A DNA stretch of 12,388 bases from the NCBI GenBank assembly GCA_017397695.1, contig JAFQIF010000073.1:1-12388 (forward strand). Reading direction: 5' to 3'. Below the pieces are notes generated by a model that did no database searches, was not told where the DNA came from, and saw only the letters and a list, made by a program, of their open reading frames with translations. Within the stretch, counting starts at the first letter, position 1. Every line of letters starts with the position of its first letter. A program made the translations under genes and the position numbers. The stretch is from Clostridia bacterium (lineage in GTDB: Bacteria > Bacillota_A > Clostridia > Christensenellales > Aristaeellaceae). Below are positions 6,912-12,388 of this stretch, piece by piece.

Positions 6912-6978
6912 CCGCCGCGAAGCGAAGAAGGGTGCAGGGACAATGTCCCTGCCAGGGGATTGGGGATAGCGTCCCCAA
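6912..6978 (+). repeat. Interspersed palindromic element, copy 2
   Basis: The conserved head (6912-6932) is followed by hairpin 1, GCAGGGACAATGTCCCTGC (6934-6952, 9-base arms), a CAGGGGA linker, and hairpin 2, TTGGGGATAGCGTCCCCAA (6960-6978, 7-base arms, 5-base loop). It lies between the terminator hairpin and the 3' end of the glucosidase gene, ending 13 bases before that stop codon. It has the same overall plan as copy 3 but different hairpin-arm bases, with pairing retained. Confidence 0.82.
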
Positions 6979-6991
6979 ACGTTCCACGTTC

Positions 6992-8353
6992 TCACAGGTT
7001 CTCGCCGTTTTGCTCCATCACCGTCTTGTACCAGCGGAAGGAGTCCTTGACGATGCGCTCCTGCGTGCTGTAATCCACATACACCAGACCAAAGCGCTCG
7101 GTGTAGCCGTAGGCCCATTCGTAGTTGTCCATCAGGGACCAGGCGAAATAGCCGATCGCATCCACGCCGTCCTCGGCGGCGCGCTTGTAGGCCTTGAGAT
7201 AGCGGTGCATGTAGTCCTGACGGTTCGGGTCGTGTACCTGGCCGTCCAGAGAAACCACGTCATGTGAGGACATGCCATTCTCGCTGATGACGAACGGGGT
7301 CTTGTAGCGCTCGTAGAGGAACTTCGGCCCCCAGTAGAGCGCGTCCGGCGTGATGGGCCACTGGATTGCCGTCTTGGGATGGCCGACGGGCTGAGACACT
7401 TCCTCGTAGCCCGGCGCATTGTCCGCTGCGCGGATGACATTGCCATTGTAGATGTTCTGGCAGTAGAAATCCAGCGGCTGATGGATCGTCTCCATGTCCT
7501 TTTCCCAGCCTTCGGGCAGATACTTGCCCAGAAGCGCAAGGCCCTGCTCGGGATAGCTGCCCAGCATCGGCGGGTCGCTCCACCAGCTGACGTTGAATGC
7601 CCAGAACGGCGGATAATCGTTTACCTCGAAATAAGCTTTGCGCGCAGCTTCGATATCGCGAGGATCATCGCTTGCCGGAATGCGCGGACTGCCGCAGGGC
7701 GCATAGCCGACGCGGCAGCCGGGCGCGTATTTGCGCAGCGCCTTGACCGCCAGACCGTGCGCCACCAGCACATGATGGCTCATAGCGACCGTTGCGCTGA
7801 GCGGCAGCTGATAGCCCGGCGCATGCTCGCCCTTGCCATAGCCCAGGCCAATGAAGCACTGCGGCTCGTTGAAGGTGATGAAATCCTTGACACGGTCGCC
7901 GAAGCGCTTGGCGCACAGCGTCGTATATTCCTCAAACCACTTCGGGCTCTCGGGGTTTTCCCATGCGCCTTTCGCCTGCAGCGCGCAGGGATAATCCCAG
8001 TGGAAGAGAGTGACGAACGGGCGAATGCCGTTTGCGATCAGCTCGTCGATGAGCGCATTGTAAAACGCGACGCCGGCTTCGTTTACCGCGCCCACTCCCT
8101 GCGGAATCAGGCGTGCCCAGGAAAGGGAGAAGCGATAGTTCTTCACGCCCATTTTCTTCATCAGCGCAACGTCTTCCTTAAAGCGATGATAGTGATCGCA
8201 GGCCACGTCGCCGGTGTGTCCTTCGAGCACCTTGCCCGGCTCATGGGAGAAGCGGTCCCAGATATTCAGGCCCTTGCCATCCTCGTATGCGGCGCCCTCA
8301 ATCTGGTAGGAAGCGGTTGCAGCGCCCCAGATAAAATCTTTGCGAAAGCTCAT
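6992..8353 (-). CDS. GH1 beta-glucosidase (non-phospho type)
   Basis: This retaining glycosidase hydrolyses terminal beta-glucosides such as cellobiose. It is probably cytosolic because no signal peptide is present. The 453 residues match bacterial GH1 enzymes. The acid/base is Glu163 in TFNEP and the nucleophile Glu358 in ISENGM. The N-terminal FIWGAATASYQIEGA signature is intact, as are HWDYP near 118-122 and WSLMDNYEWAYGY (405-417). Glu412 in YEW, in place of the Ser/Lys/Tyr phosphate-binding pattern, argues against a 6-phospho-beta-glucosidase. The ATG at 8353 (MSFRKDF) is preferred over the one at 8377 because GGAGG sits seven bases upstream. The gene follows the LacI-type regulator by 49 bases and is likely co-transcribed. 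With the divergent cellobiose phosphorylase it gives a hydrolytic alternative for the same sugar or for longer or substituted glucosides. Confidence 0.95.
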   Translation of the reverse strand: MSFRKDFIWGAATASYQIEGAAYEDGKGLNIWDRFSHEPGKVLEGHTGDVACDHYHRFKEDVALMKKMGVKNYRFSLSWARLIPQGVGAVNEAGVAFYNALIDELIANGIRPFVTLFHWDYPCALQAKGAWENPESPKWFEEYTTLCAKRFGDRVKDFITFNEPQCFIGLGYGKGEHAPGYQLPLSATVAMSHHVLVAHGLAVKALRKYAPGCRVGYAPCGSPRIPASDDPRDIEAARKAYFEVNDYPPFWAFNVSWWSDPPMLGSYPEQGLALLGKYLPEGWEKDMETIHQPLDFYCQNIYNGNVIRAADNAPGYEEVSQPVGHPKTAIQWPITPDALYWGPKFLYERYKTPFVISENGMSSHDVVSLDGQVHDPNRQDYMHRYLKAYKRAAEDGVDAIGYFAWSLMDNYEWAYGYTERFGLVYVDYSTQERIVKDSFRWYKTVMEQNGENL

Positions 8354-8380
8354 GGTATTCCTCCTTGTGGTCGGCATGGG

Positions 8381-8394
8381 GGAAAGCGTTATCC
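8381..8394. promoter_or_regulatory. cre-like site between lacI-type and glucosidase genes
   Basis: GGAAAGCGTTATCC matches the catabolite-responsive element pattern TGAAAGCGNTANCA at every position except the two outermost bases, which change from T and A to G and C. It lies upstream of the glucosidase ribosome binding site, inside the presumed transcript, where a CcpA-type protein could act as a roadblock. It differs from the local operator (CTAAAACGTTTTCG). No CcpA gene is in the window, and function is inferred. Confidence 0.4.
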
Positions 8395-8408
8395 CTGAAG
8401 GGTCAGGG
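8393..8408. other. Small hairpin spanning the lacI-type stop codon
   Basis: CCCTGA-AGGG-TCAGGG is a perfect six-base inverted repeat with a four-base loop. It covers the regulator stop codon at 8403-8405 and partly overlaps the cre-like site. It has no T tract, so it is not a normal terminator. It could reduce read-through or affect the stability of the intercistronic RNA. Confidence 0.4.
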
Positions 8409-9428
8409 CAGATGATGTGGTACGGGTCCGACGGTTTCGCCGGGAAGCAGCCTGCTGGGAATGGAGATAATCTCCTGGAAGGTGGTGTGCGGCTGCTCGA
8501 TGAGATGCACCAGCTTGCGCGCGGCTACCTGGCCGATGCGCAGTGTATCCTGACGAACGGTGGTCAGCTGCGGGCGGAACATCTGCAGGATCGGCACGCC
8601 GTCGTAGCCGGCAACGCTGATATCTTCCGGCACGCGCAGCCCAGCGGCGCGGATCGCTTCCAGACCGCCAAGGGCGGCATAATCGTCCGCCATGATGATA
8701 CAGGTGGGGCGTTCCTTCAGGGCAAGCAGCTGCTCAGTTGCCTCGCGGCCGGCAGCAGGGTGATGATATCGGCTGTAGATCAGATAGCTCTCCGGCACCT
8801 TCAGCCCTGCATCGTGCATGACGCGCAGGAAGCTTGTGCGGCGAACATTGCTTACGGCGTTTTCCTCGCCGCAGATGTACGCCACGCGCGTGTGCCCCAT
8901 GGAGAGAATATACTGCGTAAGCTGGGTCATCCCCTGCCTGTTTTCGGATTCGACACAGCTGCGGTTGTTGAAGACATGGTCGATGGTGACCACCGGCAGA
9001 GGGCCGCCGAGCAGCTCAAGCACCTCAGGATCGTTGAAATGGCAGTTGACGATGCACACGCCGTCGACATTGCGGTAGAGGCAATGCTGCATATACGTCA
9101 TATGGTTGCGGCCTGTGCGGTGGGTGATGAATGTGATATCGTATCCGCGGCGCTCGGCCTCGCTCTTGAAGGCCTGCAGCACAGGCGCAAAGTAGTTGTG
9201 CGTAAAGCCGCTGTCGCTGTCGTCGCTGTAGAGCACGCCCAGATTGAATGTGCGCCCGATTTTGAGGCCGCGCGCGATGGCGCTGGGACGATAGCCCAGC
9301 CGGGCGGCGGTGGCGCGCACCAGTTCGCGCGTCTCCGCGCTGACGTCCGGATAGTCGTTGAGCGCTTTGCTCACCGTTGAAATGGAGAGACCGCATGCAG
9401 CGGACAGTTCCTTGATCGTAACAGCCAT
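8403..9428 (-). CDS. LacI-family transcriptional regulator of the cellobiose locus
   Basis: This 341-residue DNA-binding repressor has the standard LacI plan. The N-terminal helix-turn-helix is at residues 4-24 (TIKELSAACGLSISTVSKAL). A hinge segment near 47-59 (RPSAIARGLKIGR) carries the minor-groove Leu56. A periplasmic-binding-like effector domain starts at about residue 62 (LGVLYSDD). Typical family marks include the MGHTRVAYICG stretch, IIMADDYAALGGLEAIRAAGL, and VPEDISVAGYD. GAGGG precedes the ATG. The identical operators at 9450-9463 and 9722-9735, each beside a promoter start, suggest that it represses its own operon (with the glucosidase) and the divergent phosphorylase. The inducer is probably cellobiose or a related glucoside, which is inferred from the neighbouring enzymes. 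Confidence 0.94.
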   Translation of the reverse strand: MAVTIKELSAACGLSISTVSKALNDYPDVSAETRELVRATAARLGYRPSAIARGLKIGRTFNLGVLYSDDSDSGFTHNYFAPVLQAFKSEAERRGYDITFITHRTGRNHMTYMQHCLYRNVDGVCIVNCHFNDPEVLELLGGPLPVVTIDHVFNNRSCVESENRQGMTQLTQYILSMGHTRVAYICGEENAVSNVRRTSFLRVMHDAGLKVPESYLIYSRYHHPAAGREATEQLLALKERPTCIIMADDYAALGGLEAIRAAGLRVPEDISVAGYDGVPILQMFRPQLTTVRQDTLRIGQVAARKLVHLIEQPHTTFQEIISIPSRLLPGETVGPVPHHLP

Positions 9429-9449
9429 GTTTTCCCTCTATATTCAAAA

Positions 9450-9463
9450 CTAAAACGTTTTCG
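9450..9463. promoter_or_regulatory. LacI-type operator O1 (lacI-glucosidase side)
   Basis: CTAAAACGTTTTCG contains the perfect palindrome AAAACGTTTT (9452-9461) with a central CG, typical of LacI-family operators. It lies seven bases downstream of the -10 of the lacI-type promoter, covering the start of transcription. The same 14 bases occur at 9722-9735. Confidence 0.82.
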
Positions 9464-9470
9464 TTCCTTT

Positions 9471-9499
9471 ATTATACGCTTCCTGATGCTGGAATGCAA
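9471..9499 (-). promoter_or_regulatory. Promoter of the lacI-glucosidase operon
   Basis: On the minus strand, -35 TTGCAT (9499-9494), a 17-base spacer and a consensus -10 TATAAT (9476-9471) are present. Transcription should begin near 9464, immediately ahead of operator O1, leaving a leader of about 36 bases with GAGGG before the ATG. Confidence 0.8.
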
Positions 9500-9685
9500 G
9501 GTGTTTCGAAATCTGGTTGGCGTTTTTTTCCAAAAAGATATGAATGGAACTGAGCTGAATGCTTAAAGCAAGGCTTTCGTTGACAGCAGAAAGACGAACG
9601 CCGGTGATGAAGGGTATGGAAAACGTGGACTTCGTGAAACTAAAACACGAAAAAGGGGTTGATTTTGTGCAATACTTCCGGTATA
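9500..9685. other. AT-rich intergenic spacer with operator-like half sites and an inverted repeat
   Basis: This is the middle of the 357-base gap between the divergent lacI-type and phosphorylase genes, clearly more AT-rich than the genes around it. It holds TTCGTG-N9-CACGAA (9631-9651), a perfect six-base inverted repeat. Two partial matches to the operator are also present: AAAACGT (9620-9626) and CTAAAAC (9640-9646). A 63-codon ORF crossing the region (9559-9750) has no ribosome binding site and an unnatural composition, so it is not called. Secondary repressor contacts or a second regulator are possible. Confidence 0.35.
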
Positions 9686-9715
9686 TTGAGTGTATGAAAG
9701 TGTTTTGGGTATACG
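9686..9715 (+). promoter_or_regulatory. Candidate promoter of the cellobiose phosphorylase gene
   Basis: TTGAGT (9686-9691), an 18-base spacer and TATACG (9710-9715) form a fair sigma-A promoter. Operator O2 begins six bases after the -10, mirroring the seven-base spacing at the lacI-type promoter, and this supports the choice. The leader would be about 64 bases. Confidence 0.5.
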
Positions 9716-9721
9716 TATTTC

Positions 9722-9735
9722 CTAAAACGTTTTCG
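9722..9735. promoter_or_regulatory. LacI-type operator O2 (phosphorylase side)
   Basis: CTAAAACGTTTTCG is an exact copy of O1. Its centre is 272 bases from that of O1, about 26 turns at 10.5 bases per turn, so the two sites could face the same side of the helix and permit looping. It covers the predicted transcription start of the phosphorylase gene. Confidence 0.82.
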
Positions 9736-9785
9736 ATATATCCCTGTTGAAGGCGACAGAATATATCAAGGGAGGCTATTGTGCT

Positions 9786-12218
9786 ATGAAATACGGTTAT
9801 TTTGACGATGCGGCCCGTGAATATGTGATCACGAGACCGGATACCCCCTCTCCCTGGATCAATTATCTGGGCAGCGAAGCGTTCTTTACGCTCATGTCCA
9901 ATACCAGCGGCGGTTACAGCTTCTATAAGGACGCCCGTATGCTGCGCATTACCCGCTACCGCTACAACAATGTGCCTACCGACGCCGGCGGACAGTATTT
10001 CTATATCAAGGATGGTGATACGGTCTTCACGCCGGGCTGGATGCCGGTGAAGACGCCGCTGGATTACTACGAATGTCGCCATGGCTTGGGCTATACGCGC
10101 ATCTTTGCGGAGAAGAATAGTCTGGCAGTCACGCAGACGAGCATGGTGCCTCGCGGCGACAATGCGCTGGTGACCAAGGTAGAGATCGAGAACCGTGCGC
10201 ACCACCACAGAGAAGTGACGCTGACCAGCTTTGTGGAGTTCTGCCTGTGGAATGCGCAGGATGACACCACCAACTTCCAGCGCAATTTCTCCACCGGCGA
10301 GGTCGAGATCGAGGGCAATGCCATCTATCATAAGACGGAGTATCGCGAGCGCCGCAACCACTACGCAGTGTACAGCGTCAATGCGCCCATCGACGGCTTT
10401 GATACCGACCGCGATTCCTTCCTGGGCGCGTACAATGGCTTTGATCATCCTCAGGCTGTCTTTGAGGACAGGAGCCGCAACAGCGTGGCCAGCGGCTGGG
10501 CGCCTATCGGAAGCCATCGCCTGCACGGCTGGCTGGCGCCGGGTGAGCGCGTATGCTTTGTGTTCACGCTGGGCTACTGCGAGAACGAAAAGGAAAAGAA
10601 ATTCATCGCGCCGGGCGTGATCAATAAGGCGCCCGCCTATGCGCTGATGGAGAAATACGACAGTGAACAGAAATTCAACGAGGCGCTGAATGCGTTGAAG
10701 GCGTACTGGGATGGTCTGCTGTCCACTTGGCAGGTGGAATCCGGCGATGAGCGATTTGATCGCATGGTCAATATCTGGAATCAGTATCAGTGCATGGTCA
10801 CGTTCAATATGTCCCGCTCCGCCAGCTACTACGAGTCCGGCATCGGACGCGGCATGGGTTTCCGCGATTCCACGCAGGACCTGCTGGGCTTTGTGCATCT
10901 GATTCCCGCGCGCGCGCGTGAGCGCATTCTGGATATCGCGGCGACGCAGTTCCCGGACGGCAGCGCCTATCACCAGTATCAGCCGCTGACCAAGCGCGGC
11001 AATTTTGACGTTGGTTCCGGCTTCAATGATGATCCGCTCTGGCTGATTTTTGGCGCGGCGGCATATATCAAGGAGACAGGCGATGTATCCATTCTGTCGG
11101 AAATGGTCCCCTTTGACAATGACGAGAGCCTTGCGCAGCCGTTGATGGAGCACCTGCGCCGCTCCTTCCATTATACGATCGAGCATCTCGGCCCGCACAA
11201 GCTGCCGCTCATTGGCCGCGCGGACTGGAATGATTGCCTGAATCTCAACTGCTTCTCTGATACGCCTGGCGAAAGCTTCCAGACGACGGCAAACTTTGAA
11301 TCCGGCGTGGCGGAATCGCTGTTCATCGCGGGCATGTTTGTGGGTGTGTGCCCGGACTATGAGAAGCTCTGCCGCCTGTATGGTTGGAACGAGGAGGCTG
11401 ACGCTGTTCCCGCCTACAAGCAGGCGATGGAGCAGGCCGTGCTTGAGCATGGCTGGGACGGCAAGTGGTTCCTGCGCGCATACGACGCCTTCGGCAAGAA
11501 GATCGGTTCCGACGAATGCGAGGAAGGCAAGATCTTTATCGAGCCGCAGGGATTCCTGATTATGGCGGGCGTGGGTGTGAAGGAAGGCTATGCGCAGAAG
11601 GCGCTGGATTCTGTGCGCGAGCATCTGCTCAGCGAGCATGGCGTGGCGATCCATACGCCGCCGTATACGAAGTATCATCTGGAATTGGGCGAGATCAGCT
11701 CTTATCCGCCGGGATACAAGGAGAATGGCGGCATCTTCTGCCATAACAATCCGTGGATTGTGCTGGCGGAGGCGGAGCTTGGACATGGCGGGCGGGCGTT
11801 TGATATTTACAGGCGCACCTGTCCGGCCTATATCACCGATCAGAAGCTGCACCATACCGAGCCGTACGTATACAGCCAGATGGTAGCAGGTCCGTATGCG
11901 CCGAGGTTTGGTCAGGCGAAGAATTCCTGGCTGACTGGTACGGCTGCGTGGACGTTCTATGCGGCGAGCCAGGGTATTCTGGGTGTGAAGCCGGATTACG
12001 ATGGACTGAAGGTCGATCCGTGCCTGCCCAAGGAGCTGGGAGAACTCAGGATCACGCGTAAGTTCCGCGGCAGCGAGTATGCGATTCATGTGGTGAATCA
12101 GGCGGGTGATGAGAAGGGAAGGCTCACGCTGACGCTGGATGGTAAGCCGGTTGAAGGCAATGTGATTCCTGCGGATGAGAAACCGGGGAAGCATGTTGTC
12201 GAAGCAGTGCTGAGCTAA
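9786..12218 (+). CDS. Cellobiose phosphorylase (GH94)
   Basis: This cytosolic inverting phosphorylase should convert cellobiose and phosphate to alpha-glucose 1-phosphate and glucose, saving ATP compared with hydrolysis. The 810 residues match the usual length for cellobiose phosphorylases. The N-terminal beta-sandwich spans roughly 1-290 and a short linker leads into the (alpha/alpha)6 catalytic barrel. Visible family motifs are [15 protein letters not shown] (351-365), [14 protein letters not shown] (477-490) with the general acid Asp483, GESFQT (495-500), [12 protein letters not shown] (652-663) and WLTGTAAW (715-722). The DWNDCLNLN block is characteristic of clostridial cellobiose phosphorylases, rather than chitobiose or cellodextrin enzymes, though fine specificity needs testing. 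The ATG at 9786 is chosen over 9747 because AGGGAGG (9769-9775) precedes it and MKYGYFDD is the expected beginning. The gene is divergent from the lacI-type regulator and carries operator O2. Confidence 0.95.
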   Translation: MKYGYFDDAAREYVITRPDTPSPWINYLGSEAFFTLMSNTSGGYSFYKDARMLRITRYRYNNVPTDAGGQYFYIKDGDTVFTPGWMPVKTPLDYYECRHGLGYTRIFAEKNSLAVTQTSMVPRGDNALVTKVEIENRAHHHREVTLTSFVEFCLWNAQDDTTNFQRNFSTGEVEIEGNAIYHKTEYRERRNHYAVYSVNAPIDGFDTDRDSFLGAYNGFDHPQAVFEDRSRNSVASGWAPIGSHRLHGWLAPGERVCFVFTLGYCENEKEKKFIAPGVINKAPAYALMEKYDSEQKFNEALNALKAYWDGLLSTWQVESGDERFDRMVNIWNQYQCMVTFNMSRSASYYESGIGRGMGFRDSTQDLLGFVHLIPARARERILDIAATQFPDGSAYHQYQPLTKRGNFDVGSGFNDDPLWLIFGAAAYIKETGDVSILSEMVPFDNDESLAQPLMEHLRRSFHYTIEHLGPHKLPLIGRADWNDCLNLNCFSDTPGESFQTTANFESGVAESLFIAGMFVGVCPDYEKLCRLYGWNEEADAVPAYKQAMEQAVLEHGWDGKWFLRAYDAFGKKIGSDECEEGKIFIEPQGFLIMAGVGVKEGYAQKALDSVREHLLSEHGVAIHTPPYTKYHLELGEISSYPPGYKENGGIFCHNNPWIVLAEAELGHGGRAFDIYRRTCPAYITDQKLHHTEPYVYSQMVAGPYAPRFGQAKNSWLTGTAAWTFYAASQGILGVKPDYDGLKVDPCLPKELGELRITRKFRGSEYAIHVVNQAGDEKGRLTLTLDGKPVEGNVIPADEKPGKHVVEAVLS

Positions 12219-12250
12219 AGGGATAGAAAGTTCCTTAAGGCAGCTTCAAG

Positions 12251-12318
12251 CCGCCGCGAAGCGAAGAAGGGTCAAGGGATGAAATCCCTTGTCAGGGGCT
12301 TGGGGATGAAATCCCCAA
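12251..12318 (+). repeat. Interspersed palindromic element, copy 3
   Basis: The head (12251-12271) is identical to the other copies. Hairpin 1 is CAAGGGATGAAATCCCTTG (12273-12291) and hairpin 2 is TTGGGGATGAAATCCCCAA (12300-12318), each with 8-base arms and a GAA loop. A TCAGGGGC linker lies between them. The element starts 32 bases after the phosphorylase stop and is the only candidate structured 3' end for that transcript. An upstream TTAAGG ten bases before the head is shared with copy 1. Confidence 0.84.
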
Positions 12319-12344
12319 CGTAACCCAATCGAAGAAAAAAGCAA

Positions 12345-12380
12345 GAATCGGAGCGAAGCCGAAGGCGACAATTACGATTC
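12345..12380 (-). terminator. Possible terminator for a minus-strand gene beyond the right edge
   Basis: On the minus strand, GAATCG (12380-12375) and CGATTC (12350-12345) can close a stem around GCC-TTC-GGC, and are followed by TTGCTTTTTTCTTCG. That is the form of an intrinsic terminator for a gene entering from the right. The stem is short and the gene is not visible, so a second dispersed repeat type is an alternative. Confidence 0.35.
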
Positions 12381-12388
12381 CGGTACAG

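Noticed and set aside
6912..6978. CRISPR-like repeat
   Set aside because: The copies are dispersed kilobases apart with no spacers or cas genes, and the arms are self-complementary and variable.
7379..8398. 339-codon open frame antisense to the GH1 gene
   Set aside because: The minus-strand frame carries intact GH1 catalytic motifs; the opposite frame shows no domain and no ribosome binding site.
9450..9463. Reading the AAAACGTTTT sites as CcpA cre sites
   Set aside because: They miss three of the informative outer cre positions, occur exactly twice beside a local LacI-type gene, and are placed at both promoter starts. A dedicated operator fits better, though cross-binding cannot be excluded.
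9559..9750. 63-codon ORF in the lacI-phosphorylase gap
   Set aside because: No ribosome binding site. It overlaps the predicted promoter and operator O2 and resembles no known small protein. It is best explained as chance in an AT-rich spacer.
9450..12194. 914-codon open frame antisense to the cellobiose phosphorylase gene
   Set aside because: The plus-strand GH94 protein is unmistakable over the same bases. The antisense frame is a codon-bias shadow, has no ribosome binding site at a sensible start, and gives an unnatural residue mix.

Overview
The window reads as chromosomal DNA from a moderately GC-rich Firmicute, most likely an anaerobic gut- or rumen-type clostridium. The reasons are strong AGGAGG-type ribosome binding sites, sigma-A-like promoters, an OmpR-family two-component system of Gram-positive type, an acetyl-type MetA, and intracellular cellobiose phosphorylase beside a GH1 beta-glucosidase. 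The taxonomic placement is inference. No tRNA, rRNA, CRISPR array, transposase or phage gene was seen.

Layout. (1) Positions 141-3385, minus strand: a four-gene run reading substrate-binding lipoprotein, permease, ATPase (a TauABC/SsuABC-like ABC transporter), then metA (homoserine O-acyltransferase, probably acetyl-specific). A good promoter precedes it and a strong hairpin follows metA. (2) Positions 3513-6794, plus strand, divergent from the first block: response regulator, histidine kinase, and an exported 460-residue protein of unrecognised family, apparently one operon. A TTTACA-N5-GTTACA direct repeat lies in the divergent promoter region. A similar repeat lies at the end of the kinase gene, ahead of the exported-protein gene. 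(3) Positions 6992-9428, minus strand: a LacI-family regulator followed by a GH1 beta-glucosidase. (4) Positions 9786-12218, plus strand: cellobiose phosphorylase (GH94), divergent from the lacI-type gene.

Blocks 3 and 4 form a compact cellobiose-use locus. An identical 14-base palindromic operator (CTAAAACGTTTTCG) sits just downstream of the -10 of each divergent promoter, so the regulator probably represses itself, the glucosidase and the phosphorylase together. The two enzymes give the cell a phosphorolytic and a hydrolytic route for the same disaccharide. No sugar transporter is encoded here. Block 1 suggests uptake of a sulfur-containing or other small organic solute coupled to methionine or homocysteine synthesis.

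The most unusual non-coding feature is a short interspersed element, present three times (at the left edge, at 6912-6978 and at 12251-12318), always beyond a gene's 3' end. A nearly invariant 21-base GC-rich head is followed by one or two small hairpins. The hairpin arms differ between copies while pairing is kept, so structure rather than sequence appears to be conserved.
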